Shown piece after piece: positions 53,901 to 64,000 of a stretch of DNA of 64,000 nt. Origin of the DNA: Hirsutella rhossiliensis (lineage: Eukaryota; Ascomycota; Sordariomycetes; Hypocreales; Ophiocordycipitaceae); assembly GCF_020360975.1 (NCBI RefSeq), contig NW_025408677.1, positions 434,001 to 498,000 on the forward strand, written 5' to 3'. The notes under the pieces were generated by a model, which was not told the origin of the DNA, searched no databases, and was given only the letters and a program-made list of their open reading frames with translations. A program made the translations under genes and the position numbers. How positions within the stretch are numbered: the stretch's first letter is position 1; each line of letters begins with the position of its first letter.

Positions 53901-54204
53901 TTAGTCGTCCTTTCCGCGGCCAGCCGCCTCGCCGACTTCCCTTGGGCAACGCTCTTTTGAGTGCCTCTGCCTGCTCTCTTCGTGAGGCATCGTCGGCCGC
54001 CGCGGCCGGCTTGGCCTCAATAGGCCGGAACCTGGGTGCCGCGTTTCCTTGACTTTTGTGGCCCGACGCCCGCTTCGGCCCTTCGTCCATTGCGATCGGT
54101 CTCGCCGCCGCGATACTCCTCGTCGCAGCAGCGGCCGCTGCTGCTGTCCCCGTTTCGCACTCTCCTGCCACCGATCTTACCTCGCGGCTACGATTCTCCC
54201 CCAT

Positions 54205-54715
54205 GCTGGTGCTGTCTTATCGGCAAGGCTCCGCAAACGAACGATAGATTAGGAAGCCTTCGCCCGGGATATACCCCGAGATTGTCTCGCTTCCTGGCAA
54301 TGGCGTTCCGCCGCGTTGGCATTCTTCTTGCTAACGGTTATATCCTTCCTTGTTAATATCCCTTTCTGCATTAGACCTCTCTCTCGGACCTGCCGGGCTT
54401 CCTTTGTGCCTATCGACAGGCCTATCTGCCGACAGCCCTAGTTTTCGCCATCCTATGCCGGTAGCCCTGCCGGACACTTTAATCCGCGTCGCCCTTGCTG
54501 CCCGATCAGTACCCAGCTCCGCAACACCACGACGCATCTCTTTGACGTCTGCTTACTTACAGCGGCAAGGCTCCTCGCTCTTCCCGGCGAATCCATACCA
54601 CTATTGATCTACTATAAGTGCGTCTACGCTCGACTTCTTCCCTACTCCTTTCTTGACGCTGAGAACCCGTCCTTTTAGTGCGTGCAAGTGGCCTATCGAC
54701 CTGCGCAGATGCACT
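54205..54715. other. Divergent promoter region of copy C
   Basis: No intact gene. It contains a worn counterpart of the possible first exon of copy B near 54230-54320 (ARQSRGISRAKAS, then a stop). Confidence 0.45.
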
Positions 54716-56142
54716 ATGTCTTCCTCTCTACTTCGTACCGATATGCCCGCACCGCACCTTCGAAAGCCGCTCGATAGCCAAAGGGGCGCTGGCGGTGAGA
54801 TGTCTATGATGTCTTTTGTCCAGCCGGACTGTCCTGCTAGATTTTCCCACCAGGACGACCACCGCATCAGGGGTCTTAACGCCGAGGCCATGGCCCGCGT
54901 CTTCCTGCCTCCTCCCGCCTGGCTGCTCGCGACGGAATATGCGCCCTCCGATCGGATGCCGATGATTCCCCGACATCCGTCTTTTAGCCTCAACCTCTCC
55001 ATCTACGGCCAGCCTATTGATCCTCCGACTGGACCGAAGAGTGGTTTTCATGCATGCCCGCGTCCACCCCTACGCGCTCGCATGGGAGGTTGAGCAACGC
55101 GACGGCCTCGAGTCTGACACGGGCCGCACCTTTCTATACGATGCCCGCCCTTGTCGTCCGCGATCAGGGCTACCAGCCGTAAGCCGTGCCCTGACCCTTC
55201 GCGAGTGCCGACGAAACGGTATATGGCTAAGATGGGCTTGAAGTGTTCTCCTAGGCTCTTTGCCTCCATGGGCGACTTCCTGCATCCCGCCTATTGTTTC
55301 CTTTACCGGCCTTATCGTCGGCACCGGCCACTCGCTGCGGCGGGACCTACTGCCCGGTCCAGGCGCCGCCCAACTTAACTGTTGCGGATTTGTCCGCCTT
55401 TCTACCTATGTCGCTCCTGGGATGCCTAATAAGGTCCCCTTCAAGGGCTTCCACCCGTTCCAGGTCTTCGTTATCTTCCCTGTTCGCGCTAACCCCTGGG
55501 CCATCTTGTGTAGGAAGATGGCCGAGAGGCAGGACTCTCAATTTCAGCCTAACGTCCCCTTTACCTGCACAGGCAAGGTCGCTGGCCTGCTCCGTCATGA
55601 TGTCATGCTCTACCCCCCGGGCTCGGACCGGGACAACGTCTTTATCGTCGTCCCGGATTCCTGGACTTTTCTCGACAAGGCCGCCGCCGCCGTCACCACG
55701 ATGGCACCGCTTCTCTCTACGCCACAGAGGCAACAAGCTTCCTCCGCTTCCGCGGCCTTCCGGGACGTGCGCGCTGCCTCTTTGTCTTTGATCACCCCTG
55801 GCACCCTCCCGCTCAGTCCTCCACCCTTGGCTTCGGCTTCGCCTCGACCGGCCACCTTACGCCGCCCGAAACGATATTGCCCTGAGCCTGCCGATCCGCC
55901 GACGAAGCGACCGTGTCTGCTGCATAAGGCCCCGGTGATCTCGTCTTCCCTAAGCCCGCCTCCTCTGCTACCCACTCGTTCTCTGTTTCGGCTGCCTCCG
56001 CCGCTCATGAGCCGGACAACCTAAGCCGGGTCCTGACTTACGGGACTCTTCCCTCGATTCCATTGTCGCCCATGGCTTGGGCTCGCCGGCCCGTCCGCTT
56101 CGAAACCGCCACCTATCTAAGAAAGCTACGGAAATGGAATAG
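54716..56142 (+). pseudogene. Accessory gene of Helitron family 2, copy C (two exons)
   Basis: ATG at 54716. Exon 1: PHLRKPLDSQRGAGGEMSMM, FVQPDCPARFSHQDDHRIRG, LNAEAMARVFLPPPAWLL; shifts near 54950 and 55035; then HPYALAWEVEQRDGLE and PALVVRDQGYQP. Intron 55179-55254. Exon 2 has a shift near 55280, then IPPIVSFTGLIVGTGHSL, CCGFVRLSTYVAPGMPNKVP, FHPFQVFVIFPVRANPWAIL, VPFTCTGKVAGLLRHDVML, VFIVVPDSWTFLDKAAAA and KRYCPEPADPPTKRPCLL. A last shift near 56000 gives the end DSIVAHGLGSPARPLRNRH and a TAG at 56140-56142. The conserved tail ARPLRNRH shows the true C-terminus. Confidence 0.78.
55179..55254 (+). other. Intron of the accessory gene, copy C (76 bp)
   Basis: GTAAGC 5' end after TACCAGCC, TGGCTAAGA branch-like, CTCCTAG 3' end, then GCTCTTTGCCTCCATG. 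Confidence 0.85.
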
Positions 56143-56642
56143 CGTACGCTGCTATAACTCCTTAAATGGGAAGTGTTTTTCGTCCAGCCTGGCTGCCCCT
56201 TGGTCGTCGTTACCTTTCTGCCTCTGTACATCTGTCTGCCCCTTGTCTAGACGTTTTTTTCGTTCCTCAAGGCTCTTTGCGCAACCCTGTTGGGTTGCCT
56301 CTCCCGTATGCCCCACCCCCGGTTTTGCCCCTCGAAATCCCCGCTTCTGATTCGCTCGGTCGATTGGCTACGGTCATTTCGCCTTCGGTTGGGCCTTTCG
56401 CCTTCTGTTTGTCATGTCCTGGGGCATCTGATTCGCTTGTCCGTGCCCTGAGACTTCTGATTGCCCAGAATAATAAACCGCTTTCGCTTCTGGCCCGTTG
56501 AAAACCCCTTCCCATTCGCTTGTGCCGCCTGCTCCACCGGTCGCCCCGACCCAATTTTTCCCATTAGTAATGAAGTCCTTGCAAGGGTCGGGGGTGGGGC
56601 ATAGCTAAGTTATTGGTGTCGCGCCCTCTTGGGTTAAGTTAC
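56143..56642. other. Right end of copy C and left end of copy D
   Basis: No gene. 56255-56302 is the terminal inverted 14-mer with hairpin. Directly after it 56330-56350 reads CCCTCGAAATCCCCGCTTCT, the inner block of a family left end, without its own GCCTTGAGGAACG. So D's outer left end is lost or shared with C's right end. Confidence 0.65.
56255..56302 (+). repeat. Right end of copy C: inverted 14-mer and hairpin
   Basis: TCGTTCCTCAAGGC, CTTTGC, then GCAACCC-TGTT-GGGTTGC, a perfect 7-bp stem with a 4-base loop. Copy A has the same stem with another loop. Confidence 0.82.
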
Positions 56643-59093
56643 CTACTGCTCACCGTCTCTGTCCCCCGCGCTCTCACCGAGCCTGTTGCACATCGCTTCC
56701 CGAACAGTTCTATCGCTCAGTTCCTCCAGCCTCGCTTGTGCGGCGGTCATCTCCCCGGGGACCCGGTTTCCCACTAGGTCTCTCTCTCGCACTTTCGACA
56801 CGAGCATGATGCCGTCCAGCGTCGGGCACCGTGACAGCTGCACGTATAGGCTGTACGGGTCGCACTGCGACGGGACGGCGCGTCCGCCGACGTTTGTCGT
56901 CCTCGTCCCCCGCAGCTCGAGCGCCACGCGCTCCAGCGTCCCCCCCTGCACCTTGTAATCCGTGCACGCGAAAGCGGCGGCGCACGGCAGGCCCTTTCGG
57001 CTGACGTCGTTCTGCTGCCACGGTCGCTTCCGTTGACACTGGATCCTGACGCTCATGGGCGTCAGCAGGATCGTGCCGGGCGGCATCCCGACGAAGTGGA
57101 AGTCCTTGGTCGTCTTCGACCCCAGTATTATCGCCGCCGGCGGCCCGAAGTGGATCGTCATGTCGGCCGAGATCCGATGCCCCGGGTGCGCCTTGTCGAC
57201 GATGACCTCCACCGCCGTGTAGCTAGCACCGTTCACCAGCTTCAGCCCCTGGTGGTGTTGTGGTTCACGACGACCGGCATCCCCGGCACGAACATGAAGA
57301 CGGCCGGCACCGGGATCGCGCTGTCGTCGCCCTGGTTCAGCATCATGATGGCCTCTTCCTCGGTCGGCAGGCCGTCCTTCCACTTGTGCTCGGAGAGGAA
57401 GATGCGCACCGTCGACCGCTGCTGGATCTGGAACGCCAGGCTCGCCTCCATGTTGAGGTTCCACCGATTCCTGTTGAGCGGCGTCACCACGGTGATGCCC
57501 GTCTCCCACGGGATCCGCCTGCCTTCCCGGTGGCACCTCGAGTTGAGGAGATCCAGGTCCGTGTGGTCCTGCACGCCCCCGCGGATCCGCTTCAGCAGCC
57601 GCTGCAGCTCCGGGTCGCCGGCGGCGCGCATCTGCTCGTCCAGCATGACGGCCGTCGTGAACCGCCTCCACAGCGCGTGCGCCTTGTCGTGCTGGTGGCG
57701 CTGCTCGGCCCTGAACGAGTTGTCCTCGTCCCACGAGACGGCCGCGCTCGGCAGCAGGATCGACCTCTCCTGGACCGGGCGGAACTGGTGGAAGTCCCCG
57801 CAGAAGAGGACGATGGGGATCCGCCGAAGTCCCGCTGCGATCCCCGCAGCTGGCAGATCCGCTCGTTGACGGCGTGCAGCGTCCGCGCGCCGAGCATGCT
57901 CACCTCGTCGATGACGAGCATGTCCTTATCCTGCCAGTCCATCCGAGACTGGCCGTTGACGAACCGCTCCGCCTGCCTCGGCAACCGCACGCCGTCGACG
58001 TCCCTCGCCGTGTTCGCGCCCGGCCCTTGGTCCTGGGTGAAGCCGCAGGCCGAGTGGATGGTGATGCCGTTGACCCGCGCGGCGGCGGTCCCCGACGTCG
58101 CCGTGATCAGCAGGCGATGCGAGAGGTCCTTCGCGGCGAAGAGGCCCACGAGTGCTTCGATGACGCGCGACTTGCCGGTGCCGCCCTCGCCGCCGACGAA
58201 CTGACAGAGCTGGCTGACGTCGCCTCCGTCTCCTTGCCGCATCGAGTCCAGGTGGCGGCATATTATGGAGAAGGCAATCGCCTGCTTCTTGTTTAGCGTC
58301 AATCGTCTTGTCAAGTCTTTCCCGGCCTCGTGAAAGGAGGTGGATGGGCCGAGGCGGACTTCCATGCCGGCCTCCGCGTTACCTGCCCTCTCCTCGGTTT
58401 CCACTCGCGTCACCTGGATGTCTTCCTCCCCGAAGCCGGCGAGCACGCTCCGCTCCGCTGCGCCGCGATCGGTACCGTGGGCCGGGGCCATGCTTTGTAT
58501 GCCCTGGATCATCTTCACCCTCTCTCTGGAGGCGCATGTCTGCTGCGACTTGATGGCCTTGACCTGATCCTGCGGCGGCACTGCAGCCCCGAGAACACCT
58601 GCCCGGGCATGTTGATGTGCCCCACCCCGTTCGGTCACGACGGTGGCCCGGAGCTCGGCCGTCGAGGCTAGCGCTGATTGCTGGAAGCGGGAGAGCTGCT
58701 GCATCATTCCCGAAAGCTCCCGCGACCCCGCCGTGATCTGGTTCGCGCCGGTCGCGCTTCTAACGACATCGATCAGTCGCGTTGCGTTTCCGACGTTGTC
58801 GGACTGGTACGCGGATCCCGCCTCGCGGTCCGCCTCGCCCGGCCCTCCCCATCCTCCCCCAATCGCCAGGTGCGCCGGCCGGATCCCCGTCGCCGGACGA
58901 CGCTGCCCATTGCTTGGCGTCTCGCTTTGCGTCCTCGGCGGACCGCCGGAGTAGTTGAACGTTATCGACGAGGCACGAGGTTCTTGGCGGAAGCCGCTCT
59001 CGTGCGCGCCTCCATATCTCGTTGATGTCGCCTCGCTCTTCGCTAAGAAAGGTCTCCCACGGCGCGAATAGGGCAAGATGCTGCACGGCTGCT

Positions 59094-59163
59094 CTGTAGC
59101 GGCACGGTTAGTCACCGCGCGTTGGGACCGCTTTTCGACCGGCCATCCACCGCACCTACTTAC
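59094..59163 (-). other. Intron 2 of Rep-helicase, copy D (70 bp)
   Basis: CACCGCCG, then GTAAGT; GTGACTAACCG branch site; 3' CGCTACAG, then AGCAGCCGTGCAGC. The strongest splice signals of the four copies. Confidence 0.88.
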
Positions 59164-60221
59164 CGGCGGTGGCATTGTTCCTCGTCGTCTTGCTCGAAAT
59201 CCTTGCTAAGGTGGCCGTCAAGGCAGACGACGGCGTGCTTTCCTGGCCGCCTCAATACCTGCACCCAGTCTTTGCCGGCCACCCAGCCGCTCTCGAGGCA
59301 CCTCTCCCAGGCACCGGAGCACCCGTCCTTGCCGACGCGTTGGAGCCTGACGAGCGAAACATAGTCATATAGGCACAAGCCTCGTAGGACGTGTCCGCGA
59401 TGATGGTACGCCTCGGCGAAGCTGATCCTCTCGCCTGCTTCCTCCACGGCGACCGACTCGTCCACGGACACGTCTGCGACCGCGGTGCCGCTCTCCTGCC
59501 GAAGGTGTCGCCAGCGCCTGGAGACGTGCCAGTAGAGCACCGACACGTTCAGGTACGCCCAGGCGCTGCTGCTCGTGAACTCGCTCGGGTATCCCAGGAG
59601 ATGGGCGACGACCTCGACTTGCGACAGGGCGCGCTCCGTGAATATCCTGTTCGCCACTCTCATCAGAAACTGCCGCGTCTTATTATTCTTGGTTCCGTCG
59701 TCGCCGCCGACGACGCCATTTCCGGCATCCTCCCTGGCACCCGGCTGGCCACCTGCTGCGACGACGGGCAGCAGTTCCGCGGCCGCGGCGACGCGCTTCC
59801 ACGTCGGGTCCTCTACCTTGGTCGCGTAATTCGTCACGTAATAGACGAGAGCCATGGTCTTCCGCTGCGTCGCTATGAAGGAGATGTCGTGGTTGTGGCG
59901 GAGCCCCACGGCGATGGCCTTGTTCCACCGATTCACCATGGGATGCGTCCTGCGGATCCGCAGCACGCCGTCCTGTGAGCGTCGTCTCCTCGACCAGCTT
60001 CCATGGCGCCTTGAAGCGACAGAGGTCGCCCTTCGCCCCTTGTTGCCCAGGGAGTACTTGACGCATGTCGGGCTGTGGGTGTGGATCTGCGTCGCGCCGG
60101 CGCAGAAGTTGGCTTCTTCGAATCCGGCCGAGAACTGCTCGGCACTGTCCAGCAGGGATGAGACGTCAGACGTCACCGAACGCTCCGCCTGCACGGCGCA
60201 GAAGCCTTCCTGGTCCAAGTC

Positions 60222-60284
60222 CTGCCTTCCGCGTCAGCCTGCGTCTTCTCGGCCCATGACAGCAACGCCCTTGCTGTTACCTAC
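60222..60284 (-). other. Intron 1 of Rep-helicase, copy D (63 bp)
   Basis: TTCTGTGAG, then GTAGGT; GGCTGACGC branch site; 3' AAGGCAG, then GACTTGGACCAGGAAGG. It joins YVDSVFCE to DLDQEGFCAVQAE. Confidence 0.88.
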
Positions 60285-62699
60285 CTCACAGAAGACGCTA
60301 TCGACATAGCGGATGATTCGCTCACGGTACGCCGCCTGCTCCTCCCCGTGGGCGTCGGAAAGCATGGAGCTCAGGTGCGCGTTTCCGTGTAACCAGAGCA
60401 GCCCGTGGACGTGAAGGGATCCTCGTTCGTTGGTCTCCACGGCACCGTAGTAGTGGCCGATGCGCCCGAACACCGACTCCCCTGCATTTACGTAATGCTC
60501 GAAGAACAGCGTCATCTCCCGGTGGAAGAACATGGCTGAGCTCATCGGGTCGGAGACGGACAGCCTCACCCGTTTGAACGACATATCGAGGCTCCGCAGG
60601 AACTCCTCGGCCGCCTCAGGGTCGCGCGTGCGGTACGCTGCCAGTCGGAGCTTCACCGGGTTCGTGATGTCGTTTGGGTTGATCGTGAACCAGATCGCAG
60701 GCACGCCGTAGCGGACGATGAGCGCCAGGATCTTGTGCCGCATACTGAGACGGAGCTCTCTCGACATGGGCTGACGATAGCCATAGAGCGAGAGGCTCCT
60801 GAGAAGCTCTTTCACGCCGTCGTCGGTCGTCTTGCCTGTGCTCTCCAGCTCGGCTCTAGCTGCCGCTAACCCGTCTGCGGTCAGCGACCGTACGATGCGC
60901 TCCACCTTGCGGAAGTTCTTCCTCGTCACGCTCAGCATGCTGACGCGGCGGTTCCTCGACCGCACGCCCATGTTGAAGACGAGGAATGCGAAGATGTGGT
61001 GCGTCGCGAACCGGCCGCCGTGGCGTCGCAACACCGTGTCGGCCCACGTACGAAGGCTCATGTTCCGGGATGACAGGAGGTCCTGCGCCCCGCCTCCGCC
61101 GCCGCGCGCGTGTTGACCGAGCCTCTGCCCAACTGCGAGCTTGCTTCCTCGACCGGCCGCGGCCCTCCGACACCGAATGGTAATAGCGTGGAAAGGTCTT
61201 TGCGAAGAAAGAAGCTTCGAACGAGTCGGCGAATTCATCCCCGCGGCGGACATGGATGAATGGTTCAGGACCATCGACGTGCCCCCTTGCCGAGGATTCG
61301 ACCCACGTCCTCGGGCCCGTACCGTCGTCGGCTGCGCCTTGGCGAACGGAATCGCATGCGAACCGCAGCTTGTCGACGTCGGCCACGTCGGGCGGTCCGT
61401 CCAACGCAAACATCCTGACGAGGTCACCTCGTTGACCGTCTTCGCATTATCATCGGCCTCGCCGCAGCTCTGACCACGCACCTCGTCCACCTCGCTTGCC
61501 TCTGGCTCGCCGGCCTCGCGACTCGTCGTGCTTTCCCCTTGGTTGAGCATGGCGAGGACTTCTTCGATCTCCACCGCCCCTCGTCGTCCATGGCCCGCTC
61601 CGTGGGCGGCACGACGCGCCGTCCGCGTCTTCTCCCACGCCGACGGCTCGTTCCGCTCCAGGCGCTCGTACACCAACGGCGGCACCCGTGGGCCGGGTCT
61701 CCCAGCTCTCCATCTCTGCCGCGTCGATCTCGATCGCGGCGTAGTGGGGGTTGTTCCTCTTCAACCAGACAAGGGCTCTCTCGACGACTCGCCGCCTCAC
61801 CGATAGGAGACTCGACAGATCGCTCGGTGTCGGCCTTAGCGCCCCCTGCCACGAGACGTGGATCTCGTCCATTACCTGGAAGAGAGGGTGCGGCAGCACG
61901 TCCGTCGCCAGCTCTTGTACGTTGTTTGGGAACACCGTGATGTGGCCCTTGACGTGCTTGGGATACCTTAGCGTCTGCTTCTGGCCGCCTGAGACGTTGT
62001 ACCTGGTTACGAATCCGTAGCACGAGTTCAGCGCGATCAGCTTCTCCTCCACCGGCGTCAGGCCCTTGAGCTCATCCGGGAACGTGTGCTCACAACCGAG
62101 ACGTCTATGAAGCTGCGCCGCTGGCGACAGCACACCGCACGCCAAGCGTCGAGAACACTCTGCGCAAACCGGGACAGGCTCGCCCTCGCGGAAGCAACTC
62201 CGGCACGCAAATGGCGACCACCCAGCCTTAGGGATAGGACTTGACAACCACTGGTCCCATGCCACCTCCCTCAGCTCTTTTCTCGTGCGCTTCCGGTAGC
62301 ACAGCATGCACGTCCGTATCGGCAGCGTGTCCACGTCGTGGAACGCCCGGTAGAAGCTCCGCACCGTTGATACCTTCCTCTCGTGCGGCACTGGTGTGCA
62401 CCACGTTTGCTCGTTGGACAGCCTCTCCTTCGCGGCGAATTCCTCCCCAAGGTGACGTAAGACGCCGGCCAAATCCTCCGCCTGTGACTCACGGCTCCTC
62501 TGCCTCCGATGGCCGCCTCGACTACGTTTCGCCTGGGGCTGGTCTCGGTCGGGCAGGCGGTTCCTCTTTCTCTGTTCCACGGGCTGCGCAGATATTGCCG
62601 CTGCCTCGTCTCGCCTCGGCCGATCTTGTTCTCCCGCCGCCGCCTGACGTGATGGCCGTGGTGTCAACTGTCCGGATGACTGCAAATATCCGGCTCCAT

Positions 62700-63420
62700 C
62701 CTCCATCTCTCTAGCTTCGATTGGCTGGAGGATGCCCTGACGACTCGGGCCAAGTCCCGACACTGGTTGCCGGCCGACCCGGTCCCGCCTGGCGTCCGCA
62801 TCGCTGCAAATCTCCTGTCCCATCTTCTATTTCTCTAGGTTGGATTGGCCGAACGAGGACTCCCCGACAACTCGAGACGAGATCCCGACCCTGGTTGCCG
62901 GCCGATTCCGTCCTGCCTGGCGTGGTGGCCGTGGTGGCAGCCGTCCGGATGACTGCACATCTCCTGCTCCATCCCCACCTCCTAGATTGGCCGCCTCGAG
63001 TACGTTTCGTCAGTGGCTCGTCTCGGTCGGGTTGCCGGTTCCTCTTTCTCTGTTCCGCTGGCCGCGAAGATCTTGCCGCAGCCTCGTCTCGCCTCGGCCG
63101 GTCTTGTTCTCCCGCCGCTGCCTCCCCTGATGGCCGTGGTGGCAACCGTCCGGATGAGTGTGTATCTCCGGCTCCCTCTTCCATCTCTTTCGGTTGGATC
63201 GGCTGAACGACGTACTCCCTGACGACTACTCTGGGCGAGGTCCCGACCCTGATTGCCGGCCGACCCTGTCCCGCCTGGCGTCCGGGTGACTGCAAATCTC
63301 CGCTCTGTATTTTATTTCTTTAGGTTGGATTGGCCTAATGAGGCGCTCCTGACAACTCGAGACGAAACCCCGACACTGGTTGCCGGCCGATCCTGTGCTC
63401 CTGGGCGGCTTGAGTGTCCG
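62700..63420 (-). repeat. N-terminal peptide repeats of copy D
   Basis: At least four modules with GGTTGGATTGGCC..., CTGGTTGCCGGCCGA and CGTCCGxxTGACTGCA on the plus strand. On the minus strand they encode GRPATSVG..., VRPIQPxE(M/I)EDG(A/T)GD and xSSGRxPPRPS. Module number and order differ from B and C. Confidence 0.75.
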
Positions 63421-64000
63421 TCGGGGCCCTTGGGCCTCGTCTGCGCACCACCCCTTCGCTTTCTAGTCGTGCCCCTCTGGACGCCCTCCACGACCCGGAC
63501 GCACGATCCGCCCTCGTCCGAGGGAGGTATGTGTCCGGCCGCGCCCCTGATCCCTTTCGGCTGGATGGGTTGTTGCGGCAAGCGCTGGCTTACGTCCTCT
63601 GGCCGAGATCTTGTTAAACGTCGCGCTGCCTCTCCCTTTGCAGAGGCACCATCAACGCGCGCCGTATTTTTCGCGACCGACTGCCTCGCCGACTTCCCTG
63701 AGGCGACGCTCTTTCGGGTGCTTCCGCGCTCTCCTCCTGAGACCTCCCCGGACATCGGCGCTTGCTTCGCCTCGATAGGCCGCAACCCAGGTGCCGGGCC
63801 CGCTTGACTTTCGCGGCCCAACGCCCGCTTCGGTCCTTCGTCCGTCGCGCTCGGTCTCGCCTTCGCAGTATTCCTCCTCGTAGCAGCGGCCGCTGCCCGA
63901 TGCACGACCCGGCCTCGCCAGAAGGACGATTGTGCCCGGCCACGTCCTGATCCCTTTGGGCTGGATGGGCCGGGGCGACTGCAGGCTCGCCTCTCCCAGC

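Larger units (their letters stand above)
47362..54204 (-). pseudogene. Rep-helicase gene of Helitron family 2, copy C
   Basis: Same order as in copy B. Helicase: Walker A GGEGGTGKSRVIEALVELF and Walker B VLVIDEVSMLGARTLHAVNE (48449-49090), then after a shift the end 47362-48300 with TDYKVQGRTLERVALELRG and YVQLSRCPTLDGIML. Exon 2 with RWNKAIAVGLRHNHDISFIA; one base is lost at about 50538, exactly at the two-tyrosine motif, so YVTNYATK is destroyed in frame. Rep with HUH ALHVHGLLWLQGNVH (50874-51227). DUF6570-like block LTPVEEKLISLNSCYGFVTR, DEIHVSWQG (52192-52790). Cys region CRLCYRKRTRKELRE (52896-53420). N-terminal repeats 53263-54204. Introns 50923-50994 and 49806-49866. More than eight frameshifts. 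Confidence 0.88.
47007..56302 (-). mobile_element. Helitron-like family 2, copy C
   Basis: Left end TGCCTTGAGGAACG (47007), right end TCGTTCCTCAAGGC plus hairpin (56255-56302). Rep-helicase gene (minus, 47362-54204) and accessory gene (plus, 54716-56142). The MYND gene is missing. Very similar to copy B, for example in the helicase end at 47460-47700 against 31130-31380. Confidence 0.78.
56303..64000 (-). mobile_element. Helitron-like family 2, copy D (runs off the right edge)
   Basis: Contains the Rep-helicase gene only. Any accessory gene would lie beyond the window. Sequence differs more from B and C than those do from each other, but splice sites and domains agree. Confidence 0.75.
56643..64000 (-). 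pseudogene. Rep-helicase gene of Helitron family 2, copy D
   Basis: Helicase 57592-59093: QHLALFAPWETFLSEERGDI, Walker A GGEGGTGKSRVIEALVGLF, Walker B MLVIDEVSMLGARTLHAVNE. Shift near 57830, then 57734-56643 with MPVVVNHNT, TDYKVQGGTLERVALELRG and YVQLSRCPTLDGIML, stop at 56643-56645. Exon 2 (59164-60221) is nearly open: QEGFCAVQAERSVTSDVSSL, IHTHSPTCVKYSLG, LRHNHDISFIATQRKTMALV, two-tyrosine YYVTNYATKVEDP, AWAYLNVSVLYWHVSRRW. Exon 1: HUH SLHVHGLLWLHGNAHLSSML, HREMTLFFEHYVNAGESVFG, VPAIWFTINPNDITNPVKLR (60285-60900, open). DUF6570-like LTPVEEKLIALNSCYGFVTR, HVKGHITVFPNNVQELATDV and Cys region CMLCYRKRTRKELRE (61700-62520). N-terminal repeats 62700-63420. Four or so frameshifts between 61100 and 61690. 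Introns 60222-60284 and 59094-59163. 5' end not in the window. Confidence 0.88.

Noticed and set aside
1..64000. tRNA, rRNA or other RNA genes
   Set aside because: None was recognised by eye on either strand. A covariance-model scan would be needed to exclude a tRNA.

Overview
This window reads as one block of nested transposable elements from a filamentous ascomycete genome (Pezizomycotina; a more exact placement cannot be made from the sequence alone). The reasons are spliceosomal introns of 60-90 bp with GT...AG ends and CTRAC-like branch sites, a Tad-type LINE ORF1, pogo-type (DDE_1/CENP-B) and hAT transposases, two chromodomain Ty3/Gypsy elements, and two unrelated families of Helitron Rep-helicase elements. 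No rRNA, tRNA, operon or prokaryotic feature was recognised. Only one gene, at 15951-16796, looks like a non-transposon gene.

Layout. 1-1075 (-): end of a decayed hAT transposase. About 1097-13425 (-): a Helitron (family 1) whose Rep-helicase gene is cut by a 212-bp MITE-like insertion (10897-11108, 7-bp target duplication), a chromovirus (5007-10337, target duplication ACGTG) and a LINE ORF1 fragment (about 3575-4869). 13428-14346 (+): 3' end and LTR of a second copy of the same chromovirus. 14347-17161: a low-density stretch with a possible copia gag remnant and a secreted protein gene of toxin-like appearance. 17162-19430 (-): pogo-like transposase with two frameshifts.

19474-64000 holds four neighbouring copies (A-D) of a second, larger Helitron-like family. 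Each copy reads, on the minus strand, an N-terminal peptide-repeat region, a DUF6570-like domain, a Rep domain with HUH and two-tyrosine motifs, and a Pif1-type helicase. The Rep-helicase gene carries two introns at the same places in all four copies. Copies A, B and C also carry, on the plus strand, a divergent two-exon accessory gene of unknown function. A and B carry a MYND zinc-finger gene beyond it. A 14-bp sequence occurs in opposite orientation at the two ends of the elements, next to a GC-rich hairpin on the right, and copies of the left end are piled up in arrays. Copy B is split by a second chromovirus (40266-46301, identical 221-bp LTRs, target duplication CTTAG). Copy D runs off the right edge.

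How the parts work together. Rep (single-strand nicking and joining) and the Pif1 helicase (unwinding) would drive rolling-circle transposition. The accessory and MYND proteins are passengers or helpers. Both chromoviruses have LTR sequences complementary to their own primer-binding sites, which suggests Tf1-like self-priming. Nearly every mobile-element gene here is broken by indels, so the autonomous partners, if any, lie elsewhere. Positions of domain pieces were read by eye from translated frames. Element limits inside degenerate repeats are approximate.
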